Assembly: GCF_027596085.1 (NCBI RefSeq)
Contig: NC_072456.1
Span: forward strand, 25,526,261 to 25,590,260
Length of the DNA: 64,000 nucleotides
Direction of reading: 5' to 3'
From: Anoplopoma fimbria
Taxonomy: Eukaryota > Chordata > Actinopteri > Perciformes > Anoplopomatidae
Below are positions 50,361 through 61,766 of the stretch, in pieces. Below the pieces are notes generated by a model. The model saw only the letters and a program-made list of their open reading frames with translations. It made no database searches and had not been told where the DNA came from. A program made the translations under genes and the position numbers. How positions within the stretch are numbered: the stretch's first letter is position 1; every line of letters begins with the position of its first letter.

Positions 50361-52354
50361 ATAACCTCTTTAAATATGCATGTGGCACTTATTCAAAGCA
50401 ATGATAAATGTATGCATTTTAATTCATTCATAAACACCTAATACGAGTAATACTAATACGAGTTTCAGCAAGATATCTGCTTGTGTACACGTCCGAATCT
50501 GATGATATGAATTAACTCCAAAAATAATTCGGATGAGTTTGCTCAAATATCTGTAGGGACAGTTGTGTCCTCCCAGACAGATACACTGATGGCTCTGGTG
50601 CCAAAGAGTCTGAGTCTGGGTCTAAAGGGCGTCAAAGAGAGTCCATTTAGACATGGTGCTGGACACGCTTGCACATGAAAGCAAGACTCGTCACATAGAG
50701 TCAGGATGGGAACACAAACAACAGGGAGACACAGCGGGACTAAACCAATATCACATTTTAACAAAGATTACCCAGGACAGGTCTCAGGTGTCGCTGGTTA
50801 CGACTTCCTGCAGAGAACGGATCCTCGGGATCAGAGCCGGATCTGAGATCTTCGAGCCAGAGTCATGACTCTGCTGCCCGCTGAGAACGTCTGCAAAATA
50901 ACGCCGCATGGCTTTTTCCCACAATCCCATCTGGTCTCATTCTAGATTTGTAATAACGGAGTGACAGCGTGGACATTTTTGGTATAATCAAAATGGATTG
51001 CATTCATCTAGCACTCAGGTCTAAAGTGTTCCAAAGCACTCACATACCTGACAGACGGGCGGCTACTGGGTTTCGGGTTTCAAAGGCGGGGGGTCAGATG
51101 TGACGCACAGGTTTTTGTGTGCGTCCTTACATGTGCGATCCGGGTATACGATGAAGGTGTGAGCGTCGGAGCGAAGTGAATGATTGCGGTGCCAAACGTT
51201 GACCTCATGTGGCTTTTCGTGGCCTTCGCGTAGAAGGTTTTTGAAGTTTCGGCCCAGTCCCCTTCAGATCTCACATGTGGCTTGTATTTGCACTGAAATA
51301 CCTCCCAGAGCTATTGGCTGCTTTGAAATGGATGTAAACACGAAGCTCTCTGCCGTTTATCCCCGGCCATGTGGCTGTGTCTTTTTAAGTGTCACTGCTT
51401 TACAGGGGCATAGGAGGGTATTAAAATGTGCAGCTATGGAACGGCTGTTTAACCCATCACCGTCTGTGAGTGGGTGTGTGTAAGAGAGTCAAACCAAAGG
51501 GCAAAGAGAGATTTCACAATCCCTGATGGTTCAACATTGCTCAATTAAGTGAAATGCTAACTTCTGAAAACTCAGAACAAATGTGGTTTGAAAAACGACT
51601 CTTTGAGTGTCCTTGTCCGCTCTCATTCATGAACACGTGAAATTACCCCCAAACTTCGTGCTTGCCTGTCAGTTACACAACACTGCGGTGCGTGGCACGC
51701 TGCCCTGTTATTGTTAACTGGCCCGGTCTCCACTTCAGGCTCACAGAAGAAAAAAACGGCTCCTCTGCTTGACGCCTATGACTGACATGTGTTTGATACT
51801 TTGCCCCAAAGGATTTCTGTGAATCTCCTGAGGTCTGTCTGATCAAATCAAATTGAGGCCGTATTGTTTCTAAAAATCTGAATTGGAATAATTTTTGTTG
51901 AGTCAGGCCTATTTGGCCAATTTTTTTAAGTTGATTATATCTATAAATTGAAGCCACAGCGTATGTAATTCAATCAGAAGTATTCCTATGTAAGTGATAT
52001 ATAACCTGGCATTGTATGTGACATGTGTTTCAGACATACTTAAGTATTGTCTCAGCCTCTTCTCTCCATATGCGGACAGTAGTAGAAGCGGGGAAGAGTG
52101 GATGAGGTTTTTTTTGCAAGATCATTTTTAAAGCATATTTGCAGAGGAGCCATTGTCTGCACAAAGTCCCCTGATGTTTGTGGTGTATTTCAACCCTGGG
52201 AATCAGAGTTTACATAGTGGATAAGGATCAGAAAGGGAAAAAAAGAGAATATAAAAAGAGTTTTTTCTGAGGAACAGGCGGAAAGCATTATGTTTTCTTC
52301 TTATGACAGTAATCAGTTGAAAAAATCCTCAGTCTGAAGTTATACAGGGTCAAA
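50361..52354. other. Unassigned non-coding stretch
   Basis: No exon with splice support and no copy of the window's repeat families were found. Confidence 0.4.
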
Positions 52355-52770
52355 CACATAGACTGTGTTTAAGAAGTGGGAGTAGTCACCATGACTCCCC
52401 CATTGGTTCGTGGACTGACGTTTTGAAGCCTCGAGTTTGGCAATTTGGCCGTCGCCATATTCGATGAAGGCTGAATCCACCTTAAAGCATACCCTGCTTT
52501 ATGGTCTAATTGACTCTAAATGGAGCATAATTTACTAAATGAACATCATGCTGTATTGAAGAAGACTTGAAACTAGAGATTGAGACCATAAACTCATGTT
52601 TACAATGTTTACTGAGGGAATAAATCAAAGAGAAGTAGAGTCATTTTCTCATAGACTTCTATACAACCAGAGGAGTCGCCCCCTGATGGACATTAGAGAG
52701 AATGCAGGTTTTAAGACACTTTCGCATTGGCTTCACTTTTTAGAAATAGAGGTTGCCGCCTGGTCAAAAA
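52355..52770 (+). repeat. Family A element with deletion left of the core
   Basis: It runs from 'aacacatagactgtgtttaa' through 'ttgaagcctcgagtttggca' to 'cgccatattcgatgaaggct', then jumps to 'ccttaaagcataccctgct' and a complete core. It ends at 'ttagaaatagaggttgccgc'. The 'gtagagacg...cctgtcaatca' part found in other copies is missing. Confidence 0.9.
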
Positions 52771-53389
52771 TGATAACGTTTTGTTTTTTTCATCCAGCAA
52801 GTCTTTTTATCAACCGGAAAGAGAAAGAACAAGTAGGACCAGTTGTTGGACATCCTGGTACGAAACACACAAGCATCGTCGTTTCAAAAAGAGACGTCAC
52901 TATGCCACTTTTTAAGTGTGTCGTCTTTCTTATTACGTCCTATACTTGAACAGTCAATTATTACAAATCTGCTGTGATGTTCTCTGCTGTGATGTTCTCC
53001 ATGTGCGAGTGCCTGTTGATGATGCTTCTGCTGTAAATCTCAACCTTCACAGTGGCATATGGAAACACTTTCCTTCTTAGGTCTAAACTGGAAATATATG
53101 GAAAAGCTGATAAAGAAAGACGATGACGATCCGTTCCTGCGTAGATAACTAATGACTATATCAACCCAAGCGACTTTGTTTCTCTGCTTCCTTTTCTTTA
53201 CAGGCAACACCCTTGAATAACAGCACTTTCTTTTAAAAGTATAAGACTGAGAGTAGATTATGGATTGTGAAAATGTGATAATGACCTGATAATGACATTT
53301 CGTCTTGGTATCACAGTTCGAATAATCAGTTGAGTTATACGCTAAGTGTAGGCCTGACTTTAATCTTCAGGTTCATATTTGCATTTCGT

Positions 53390-53515
53390 GTTACTACTTG
53401 AACATGTTTACATGCTTTAATGTTCCAAAAACAACATTATTTTGTCTCATGGGCGTAGATTTGCATATATACAGTAGAGTAATGTCTGCCTCTGTGTGTG
53501 GTTATCGGAGTGCTT
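53390..53515 (+). repeat. Family J internal fragment, diverged
   Basis: 'ttgaacatgtttacatgctt', 'taatgttcc' and 'tttgtctcatggg' match the interior of the MITE at 17272-17818. No terminal repeat is visible. A four-fold 'gcgta' run lies just downstream, at about 53563-53583. Confidence 0.5.
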
Positions 53516-54930
53516 TGTTGACATAGCCGTGCCGGCTGCATGTGCATGTTAGTGCATATGCAGCGTAGCGTAGCGTAGCGTAGCACAACACCCTCAGTCC
53601 TCCTCAGGTTAACAGTGTTAGCTTCGTAAGCACATTTGCTGTAGTTTGTGCAGTTAGCGCTGTTAGCACCGCTACAAGTCGCTGGCTAAGGCTTTGGCAC
53701 GTTGAGAGGCAATAAAAATGCTCCCTATCTCACCTATAGCACCTTTAATATTTGTCCCAACCAATGTTGAAACGAATCCTACGTCCTTGACAAGCCTGCA
53801 TGTGACATAGACGGGAAGCCAAATTTTGAATGACTTGTTGAATCACGTTTTCTGATCAAATAAACGGACTGGGTCGTCTCATTTCCCAGTTTGTGAGTTG
53901 ATAGGCACTCCAGATACCCAAATGTAAAAGCACTTAAAGAGTGAGTTTTCCCCATATGTCCCCTTTAAATCTGAACACAATACTAATCCTTGCATCTGTA
54001 CTTTATACTCACGCGGTCTGAAGACCATTAAATGCACATTTTGTACATAACATAACAAGTTTCCACACCCACAATATATTGCTCCAGTATGGTCTGGTTT
54101 TTGCTGCATTTGAATAATACAAAAAAGGTTTACCTATGATTACCATGTTGCCTTCTCCTCTACGCTTCACTGCCTCCTGGCACTCACATTCAGCTCTCAG
54201 AAAACAAAACCCCCAAATCATTTAATAGACCCGATTTGAGAGCCTTTGGGAGGGGGGCTGAATTTATGCCCCAGGGCTCTGGAAAGAGGCAGCGAGAGAT
54301 GGAAGAATCACAGTGCAACAGTAAATAATGTTACAGTATGAATAACGAGCTCCCTCTGTGCCGGGGCCTCAACTGGACTAATGACAGAGACCTGTTTTAG
54401 ATTAGGTCTTGCACAAACATATACACACATGCGTACATGTGCACGAACCAACACACAGTCTCAGGAGGGAGGTCCTGTCAATTTAGATAATCCGTTGCTT
54501 ACGGCAACAACAAAAATAAGAGCTCTGGGTTCTGGTGCGGGGTAATATGAAGGAGGAAACAAAGGAGGCAGAGGGCATCACACACACGTCTTTAGTCACC
54601 CATTCCTTTGAATTGACAAGTATGGGTCATCCGTTTCCCTCCATTGGTCTCACTCTTTTTCTTCTTCTGAGGAGGAGGCTGAAAGTCAAACCTCCTCCAG
54701 CAGGGGAGTTTTTCAAGAGCTGCAAAATATTTGATGCATTCACTGTGCATCAATTTAAGTCCCCAACGTGGTGCAGGTCTGCCATCTGCTGTAAGTACTG
54801 GGTTCATTTAGAGGTTACTAACTTTTAACTTGTTGTGAAACAGTCTCATTGTAACAATGATGCCTCTATATGACCTTCATCAGTAAATGAGACCATCAGA
54901 GAGAAGATTGTCCATTTCTTTATGGTTATT
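53516..54930. other. Unassigned non-coding stretch
   Basis: The sequence at 54240-54420 is unique with balanced composition. No coding evidence. Confidence 0.4.
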
Positions 54931-55299
54931 CTAAATGTTTGGGATGGGTTTCACCGGGTCGGATTCTGCACAAAATCTGATGAAATCATGCAGGTTCACC
55001 ACAAACTTCTTCAGCTCAGACTCCAGCAGGGCCTCAAGCAGAAACCAGTCCACCGTGAACAGACCCAGATCCGGCTCCACTGCAGCCTTCTACCTGCAGT
55101 CGAACTCTGGAGGGACGAGGAGATCTCAGCTCCCGGCAACAGAAGCGTCTCCTCCTCCTCCAGGAGCAGAGCTTCTCCTCTCTTTTCCCCGGTGCCCGCT
55201 GGGAGCCAACACCGACACCACGCTGCTGGAGACCCAGACCGTATTTCTGAATTCGCTGGAGGGAAAGGAGGCACGGGGGAACCAGTACCAGAACTGCAT
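54931..55299 (-). pseudogene. Coding-like minus-strand frame broken by two stops; product unrecognised
   Basis: One reading frame on the minus strand starts at ATG (55297-55299) and stays coding-like to TAG (54931-54933). It is interrupted by TGA (55126-55128) and TAG (55090-55092). The first segment (57 codons) begins MQFWYWFPRASFPSS and includes VVSVLAPSG. The last (52 codons) contains GLFTVDWFLLEALLESEL and LHDFIRFCAESDPVKP, with strong CTG/GTG/GAG/AAG codon preference. I do not recognise the protein. It may be a pseudogene, the remains of a last exon with introns I cannot place, or antisense to a plus-strand 122-codon frame (54935-55303). Codon bias favours the minus strand. It lies about 0.8 kb downstream of the bloc1s2 stop, same strand. 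Part of it recurs at 18508-18625. Confidence 0.4.
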
Positions 55300-55638
55300 G
55301 TAGCAAGCTGTCAGACCTGTTGCAGTAAAATGAGAGGTTCCTTTTAAATAACTTTAAGGAAAAAGTCATGCCATGATATGCACAAGGTGTTTATTTAAAA
55401 AAAACAAAAAAAACCCCTCCAGTTTTAAGTGTCAAAATCTACAATAATCCATCCATATCAAATATCTTTCATTTAAAACCTCAAACTTTAAACTCAATCT
55501 ACAGAAAGAGAGCTGCTCTTTACACAGTAAGGACAAATACATGTGTAACATTAGAGAATCCCAACATCAGGCTACTATTATTAAGTAGAAATATATCCGT
55601 TAAGTTGCCTTTAATGATCAGAATTAGAAGACTGGACA

Positions 55639-55644
55639 TTTATT
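55639..55644 (-). terminator. bloc1s2: Candidate bloc1s2 polyadenylation signal
   Basis: Plus-strand TTTATT gives AATAAA on the minus strand, about 460 bp past the stop codon. It is the first such hexamer I see downstream. Another lies at 55390-55395. No transcript evidence is available. Confidence 0.35.
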
Positions 55645-56102
55645 AAAAACATCATGATCATGATTCATCATGTAAAAAGTGTTGTTACATTTTCCAATCT
55701 GTTTCTTTAGTAGTAAATTAGTATATTCTGATTCCACCACTCATTTAAAGATATGCTAGTAAACAGGCAGATTAATTCAACATAAAGTGATTTTCCAAAG
55801 GATTTGGGTTTCACGCCACACACTCCCGTTCATCTTGGCTGCACGATCGCTGCCAAAATCAGTGATACTGGAGTTAAATCTAAGCCGAGCGCTGCAGTAC
55901 TAATTCACGTGTCTTCAGCTGCTTCCTCCTGGGTCCTTATTCTAGGTGTCAAACTGACTGTTTGTTGTTTCAGTCTCAGTTCACATCCTCCCCACTGCTC
56001 CCTGCTCCGCTGGCAGGGTGAGGAGAAGGCGAGGCAGGGTTAAAGAAGGTGAGGAGGCACCATAACTCTCGAGTCGGCCTCTTCTTCTCTTTTGCCCCCC
56101 CC

Positions 56103-56134
56103 TCATCGCTTCTCCAGCTTTTTGAATCGGGCCT
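56103..56134 (-). CDS. bloc1s2: bloc1s2 exon 5 (terminal coding part)
   Basis: The acceptor is 'tttaacag|aggcc'. It encodes the end of split codon Glu170 and ARFKKLEKR, then TGA at 56103-56105. The tail matches the conserved C-terminus of the family. The exon was too short to stand out as an open frame and was found by extending the splice phase. Confidence 0.95.
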
Positions 56135-59100
56135 CTGTTAAAGATGAGAAAAAGACAAGGATGTGATCAATCTGTGTGATGTTTGGCTGTCTTTGTGAGC
56201 TGTAGTGTAGAAATATTTAAGTTCGATATTATCTGTGGTGTCACAGCACCATCTGCTGGTGGACTTCATAACACTTTGCAACGGGAGCTGATAGAGGGGG
56301 CTGGAGTATTAATGGTCCGTGCTACACAAACCAGACAGATAGAGAGAGAAACTACTATGTTTCTGCTGTCATTGACAAAGAAAAACAAGAGATTCACCAA
56401 ACACACTAAAGTAAAGGAAGCTTATTGACTGTTTTTGGACGTTGAATGTGTGTGTTTGTATGAAGACAGGATGTTACATGCTGTGTTGATGCTTGATGGT
56501 GTGTCAAGTGATACAGGAAGTCTTCTGAGAGGCCATTATAAGGGTTTTATCGTTTTTCGTTCATCTATGATGCATAAGGACGACCATGTTCCTGAATAAA
56601 AACTAACCCTCTACATCACTTTCACTTATACAGTAGCAGTCAAAAGTTTGGACACACCTTCTCATTCAACTACTTTGAAGAATGTAAAATATAAAACATA
56701 TTCTGGTTTGTTGAGCATTTGTTTGTTTACCACATAATTCCATATGTGTTCCTTCATAGTTTGGATGTCTTCAATATTAATCTACAATGTAAATAAAAAT
56801 AAAAATAAAGAAAAACCATTGAATGAGAAGGTGTGTCCAAACTTTTGACTGCTACTGTACACAAGTACGTTTGCTGTCTTTTTCCTGGTTAAACCTAAAC
56901 AGTTCAAAAACACTTATTTTGTTCCTCCTGCCATTATTATAGTAAACATACAATTATTGACAAAATGACTAATTTACAGGCACAAATGACAGGTAAACAG
57001 CCAAACTCAACAGGTGGATTTGTGTGCGAACCAATTAGCTGGAAAGCTTCGATGCTTCATGAAGCTTCATATCACATCACTAGTATTAGGCATGTGTGTT
57101 TGCATTACGAGGGACAGGTGTGGTTTTTCCCAAATGTAGCTTTTTTTTGTGATGATTACAGATGATTGGAACATGTGATGTTAGGCTGGAACTCGTGATA
57201 ATATTCATTATAGATTGATCTGATGATTATTTTCCAGTTTATAAAATGTCAGAAAATAATGAAAAGTCTAAAGTGAAGTCTTTAAAACGTCTTTGTTATG
57301 AGTTAGATATTCAGTTCAATATGATATAAAACAGAGAAATGCAGATAATCTCCATATTTGGAAAGACTAAAAAGTTGCATTTTCTTCCATAATTGCATGA
57401 AAAATTACAATATATTAAATATATATTAAAAACAGTTGACGATTATATTTCTGTCCATCAACTAATCATTGCAGCTTTAAATGTGATGCCAGATACATTT
57501 TCGTGTGAACTGACAATAAAGTTTTATCTTTATCTTATTGTGGAATTTTACAAATACTGTTGATTCGAACAAGTCAGTAAGAACGTCACTAAACTGGCAG
57601 GTATTTACTTTATTTCAATTTACCTTAATAGGATCTGTCTCACTCAATACATCATTGGAGTGAACTTATTAGACATGCACACTTCTGCATATTAAACATC
57701 TTACCCAGTTTCTTCGAGTACGCGTCCAGTTTGTAAGCAGCCTGTTCAAGTGAAGACACTTGCTCCTCAATCTGATTTATCTGGTCCAGGTAGGGCTGTA
57801 AACTGGCATCTAAAGCAAGCAAAAAAAACCAGACACCAGCAGGATGTTTATGCTGCAGTCGTAGATATAAACAAGAATATCATGACGGATAATTCATCTC
57901 ACTCACATTTGTTGTTGAGATCCTGCAGGTTGCGGCTGATGTTGATGCTGATGTCCTTCATCTCCATGTACTTCAGACTGGTGAGCTTGTTCATGTTCTC
58001 CAGGAGACGGTAGTCCTCACAAGTCCCTGAGCAGGTAAGGACATATGCATGAGAGAGAAGACACCAGAGGGGATAGAAAGGTGATTATTAAAGTGGGAAT
58101 TAAAATACAGTACCAGTCAAAAGTTTGGACACACCTTCTCATTCAATGGTTTTTCTTTATTTTATTCTTTTCTACATTGTAGATTAATAGTGAAGACATC
58201 CAAACTATGAAGGAACACATATGGAATTATGTGGTAAACAAACAAATGCTCAACAAACCAGAATATGTTTTATATTTTACATTCTTCAAAGTAGTTGAAT
58301 GAGAAGGTGTGTCCAAACTTTTGACTGGTACTGTATATAATTACTGTCTTGTATGTATGGAGGGCTATGTTTGCCAGGAAATGAAAAATAAAAAAGTTAA
58401 GAAAAATAAGAAGCCTAATACCTCATCATTTTAATTTACCATCTCATAATTTTTTATAAATAAATAAATATTTTTAATCATAATCTTTTTTTCCTCAGGC
58501 TTTTGTCATGATTGTTCATTCATTTTCATACACTGTGCAATAATAGTTATGTCTATATATATATATATATATAATATTTCAGTTATTGTGGATTCTTTAC
58601 TGTTTTTATTGCTTATTTATAATACTTGTTTTTTCTACTATGTCTCTTGTTTGCACTATACTCTATGCTGCTGTAATCCTGTAAATCTCCCTGCTGCAGG
58701 ACTAATAAAGGATTATCTTATTATTATTATTATTAGCATATATTATTACTGTCTTGTACAGTACCAGTCAAAAGTTTGGACACACCTTCTCATTCAATGT
58801 TTTTTCTTTATTTTATTTTTTTTACATTGTAGATTATTTTTTTCTACATTGTAGATTAATATTCTGTAAAAAAAAGTAATAAATCTGTGCAATACTATAA
58901 CTATAATTATTCTCTTTTCTGGTTATTTGGATTTTTTACTTACTTACTTATTTAAAATACTTGTTTGTTTTTTCTACTATGTCTCTTGTTTGCACTATAT
59001 CTATATGCTGCTGTAATCCTGTAAATTCCCTAATATTTGCGGGACTAATAAAGGTATTATCTTATTTTAAAATATTCAATTATTATCAAATATTATTGAA

Positions 59101-60769
59101 TGCAATTAAATAGTAAAATATGATATTTTCATATTAAATATGGTCTTAGCATTTTAACAGGAAATGAAAAATGAAAAATAAGAAAAATAAAGCCTAATAC
59201 CTCATCATTTTAATCTTCCATCTGTAAAATACTTATGAGTGGGATTTTTTTGATAAAATAAAATTTTTAATCATGTCTTTTTGGTGTTTATCTTTTGTTT
59301 TTTCAGGCTTTTGTTATGATTGTTCATTTGTTTTCATACATGCAATAATAGTTATAATAGTTATTCTGCACATATTTCAGTTATTGTGGATTCTTTTCTG
59401 TTTTTATTGCTTATTTATAAACTTTTTTTTTTTTACTATATCTCTTGTTTGCACTATATCCTATGCTTGCAATCCTGTAATTTTCAAATATTATGCATGC
59501 AATTAAATAGTAAAATATGGTATTTTATGAATATATATGATATCATATTAAATATGGTCTTAGCATATATTATTACTCTCTTGTACAGTACCAGTCAAAA
59601 GTTTGGACACACCTTCTCATTCAATGTTTTTTCTTTATTTTTTTCTACATTGTAGATTAATAGTTAAAAAAAAGTAATAAATCTGTGCAATACTATAACT
59701 ATATTTATTCTGTATTTTTCTTACTTACTTATTTAAAATACTTGTTTGTATTTTCTACTATGTCTCTTGTTTGCACTATATCTATGCTGCTGCAATCCTG
59801 TAAATTCCCCACTGCGGGACTAATAAAGGATTATCTTATTTTATGAATGCAATTATGAATGTTTTTTCTTTATTTTTTTCTACATTGTAGATTAATATTA
59901 AAAAAGATAAATCTGTGCAATATTATAACTATAATTATTCTGTCTGTATTTATAAGATTTTTCTTTTAGTTATTGTGAATTTTTTATTTTTCTTACTTAC
60001 TTATTTAAAATACTTTTTAGTTTGTTCTACTATGTCTCTTGTTTGCACTATATCTATGCAGCTGTAATTCTGTAAATTTCTTAATAAAGGATTATTTTAT
60101 TTTCAAATATTATGAATGCAATTAAATAGTAAAATATGATATTTTATGAATATATATGATATCATATTAAATATGGTCAGCATTTATATTGGGGGCATAA
60201 ATGAGGGTTATCTTGTTTTATCTAATTTTCTAGTTTTTTTCCTCTGTGCAGAAATAGAGTAAGTATGCAATGATTTAAAAGACCTGTTAGTTCTCCTTGC
60301 AGGACGATGGCCATCTTTTCAAACATATCTGTGCACAACTCATTGATGTCTGGCTCTGCAGGCTCCACAGCCTCCTCTGCAGTCTCCACACCTCCATCAC
60401 CTGAGCAGGATAAACACAACATGCATCAACAATATGACAAAGTGTGTTAATAACATGACAAATAATAAAGCAACACAAAAGAAAACACATTAATAATAAT
60501 GCTTTACGGTGTAAAAACACACTGAAAAGCAAAAGTTAAATAGGTTACTGTGTGCTGTTTTTGCATTTGCAAGCTACGGAAGCTGCGAGGAGACATCACC
60601 CACTGTTCGCGCTTGGCTTCTTGGGAACGACCACCGGGGTTTCCGCCACTTCCTCCGGGGCTTCCGCCGGGCTGCTGGAGCTCATAGCCGGGTTCAGAGC
60701 CGCCAACTGGGCCGCTGGTGCCCTGGAGATGCTGTCCATTGCTGCGGCGTCGTCGCCCGTCGCGGCCAT
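56103..60769 (-). CDS. bloc1s2: BLOC-1 subunit 2 (BLOS2), five coding exons
   Basis: The coding sequence is join(60604-60769, 60284-60400, 57907-58026, 57705-57809, 56103-56134) read on the minus strand: 540 nt, 179 residues plus stop. Recognition rests on [71 protein letters not shown] and the terminal RFKKLEKR, which follow the known vertebrate BLOC1S2 order. The family protein is a small helical coiled-coil subunit shared by BLOC-1 (biogenesis of lysosome-related organelles such as melanosomes) and BORC (lysosome positioning). The conserved helical part is residues about 57-179. The N-terminal 56 residues are Ala/Ser/Pro-rich and longer than in the roughly 142-residue human protein. All four introns are in phase 1. 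The start is the first ATG in a GCGG-rich context ('aaaatggccgcg'). Intron 2 (2.3 kb) and intron 4 (1.6 kb) carry MITEs. Confidence 0.95.
56631..56857. mobile_element. Family B TA-flanked palindromic MITE, in bloc1s2 intron 4
   Basis: The left end 'cagtagcagtcaaaagtttg' and right end 'caaacttttgactgctactg' are inverted copies. 'TA' flanks both sides (56629-56630 and 56858-56859), as expected for Tc1/mariner-type target duplication. 227 bp, no transposase. The terminal repeats share an unusual 'agcag' variant, with 'accag' in the other copies. Confidence 0.92.
57705..57809 (-). CDS. bloc1s2: bloc1s2 exon 4
   Basis: The acceptor is 'gctttag|atgcc' and the donor 'ctgg|gtaaga'. It encodes residues 136-169, [17 protein letters not shown] then [17 protein letters not shown]. 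Codon 135 (Tyr) is split with exon 3. Confidence 0.97.
57907..58026 (-). CDS. bloc1s2: bloc1s2 exon 3
   Basis: The acceptor is 'ctgctcag|gg' and the donor 'aaat|gtgagt'. It encodes residues 96-134, [14 protein letters not shown] through [12 protein letters not shown], the most conserved coiled-coil part. Intron 3, which follows, is only 97 bp. Confidence 0.97.
58108..58333. mobile_element. Family B MITE, full length, in bloc1s2 intron 2
   Basis: Termini are 'cagtaccagtcaaaagtttg' and its complement, with TA at 58106-58107 and 58334-58335. The interior carries 'tatgaaggaacacatatgga' and 'gtggtaaacaaacaaatgct'. It is part of the inverted duplication arm 58108-58735. Confidence 0.93.
58759..58860 (+). 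mobile_element. Family B MITE, left-end fragment
   Basis: A complete left terminus 'cagtaccagtcaaaagtttg' preceded by TA, broken off after 'tctacattgtagattaat'. Confidence 0.85.
59586..59665 (+). mobile_element. Family B MITE, left-end fragment
   Basis: The same left terminus and the same breakpoint region as 58759-58860, with the same following 'aaaaaaagtaataaatctgt'. The two were therefore copied together with their surroundings. Confidence 0.85.
60284..60400 (-). CDS. bloc1s2: bloc1s2 exon 2
   Basis: The acceptor is 'cctgctcag|gtgatgg' and the donor 'acag|gtcttt'. It encodes residues 57-94, with [14 protein letters not shown] at the start of the conserved domain and QGELT at the end. Codon 95 is split and reads Gly (GGG), where human BLOC1S2 has Ala (GELTAT). 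Confidence 0.95.
60604..60769 (-). CDS. bloc1s2: bloc1s2 exon 1 (coding part)
   Basis: Residues 1-55 and the first base of codon 56. It starts [13 protein letters not shown] and ends PKKPSAN. The inferred donor is 'aca|gtgggt', the only GT in the phase needed by exon 2. The stronger-looking 'gg|gtgatg' 4 bp further on would shift the frame. No homology guides this N-terminal part, so its exact end is less certain than the other exons. Confidence 0.8.
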
Positions 60770-60799
60770 TTTGTTCCTGTTTTGACTTTTTCCCCTCAG

Positions 60800-60905
60800 T
60801 CACATGAGTGGTCATGTGACGTCCACCCCGGAAGCCACGCCCCCCCCCCCCCCTCCCTCCTCCCCCACCGCTGCTCGCGCGCATTGCCACGCCCTGATGA
60901 CGTAG
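60800..60905 (-). promoter_or_regulatory. bloc1s2: Candidate bloc1s2 promoter / 5' UTR region
   Basis: GC-rich sequence directly upstream of the start codon. It holds 'tcacatga' (60800-60807) and 'gtcatgtgac' (60811-60820), both E-box/M-box-like. 'tgacgtcc' (60817-60824) differs from a full CRE by one base, and 'tgacgta' lies at 60898-60904. An ETS-type 'ccggaag' sits at about 60829-60835. A C-run of about 14 and GCGCGC follow. There is no TATA box. The transcription start is not determined. Confidence 0.55.
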
Positions 60906-61084
60906 GAATGCGAGGCATGCCGTTAAATACCACTGTTACAAATGACCGTTTATAATGTTAGTGTTTAATTATATAGTTTAAAAAAAAAAGGCAAATAAAT
61001 TAAAAATAAATAAATAAATAAAATAAAAAGATCACCGAATTTTGAGAATTAATAAATTGCTCAGAAAGTTACATTTAAAATAAT

Positions 61085-61145
61085 AACAAAAAATATATAA
61101 GTTTATATATAATATATATATATATAAATTTTAAATAATTAAAAA

Positions 61146-61186
<41 letters not shown>

Positions 61187-61388
61187 TTAAATTTAAATAA
61201 TAAAAAAATATATATAAGTATATATAATATATATATAAATTTAAAATAATTAAAATAAATATATAAATATATATATATATATATATAAATATAATATATA
61301 TATATATAAATTTAATAATAATATATATAAAAAATAATAAAATATATATATAAGTATATATAATATATATATACATTTTAAATAATTA

Positions 61389-61438
<50 letters not shown>

Positions 61439-61717
61439 TTAAAATAATTAAAAAATATATATATATAAGTATATATAATATATATATATATAAATTAAAA
61501 ATAAATTAAAAATATATATAAGTTTATATATAATATATATATATACATTTAAAATAAATTAAAAATATATATATAAGTATATATAATATATATATATATA
61601 TAAATTTAAAATAATGAAAAAATATATATATAAGTATATATAATATATATATATAAATTTAAAATCATTTTAAAATATATATATAAATATATATATATAT
61701 ATACATTTTAAATAATT

Positions 61718-61766
<49 letters not shown>

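Larger units (their letters stand above)
58336..60220 (+). repeat. Cluster of family U/V repeat units in bloc1s2 intron 2
   Basis: Unit U ('ctactatgtctcttgtttgc', 'gctgctgtaatcctgtaaat', 'gggactaataaaggattatc') occurs ending near 58735, 59065, 59845 and 60095, with a truncated one near 59480. Unit V ('gcaattaaatagtaaaatat', 'ttaaatatggtcttagcat') occurs near 59100, 59500 and 60120. Family B left ends are interspersed. The 'aataaaggattatctta' ending is a familiar fish retroelement 3' tail. Confidence 0.8.

Noticed and set aside
54935..55303. 122-codon plus-strand frame antisense to the coding-like segment, as a gene
   Set aside because: It is open, but Ser/Arg/Pro-rich in the way expected of the antisense of a Leu/Glu/Val-rich coding frame, and there is no promoter or splice context. 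It is kept only as an alternative reading of the same region.
60504..60890. 128-codon Gly/Arg-rich minus-strand frame over bloc1s2 exon 1
   Set aside because: It is a shadow of the true exon 1 frame. It begins in the C/G-rich promoter, runs into intron 1 and does not join exon 2 in the BLOS2 frame.
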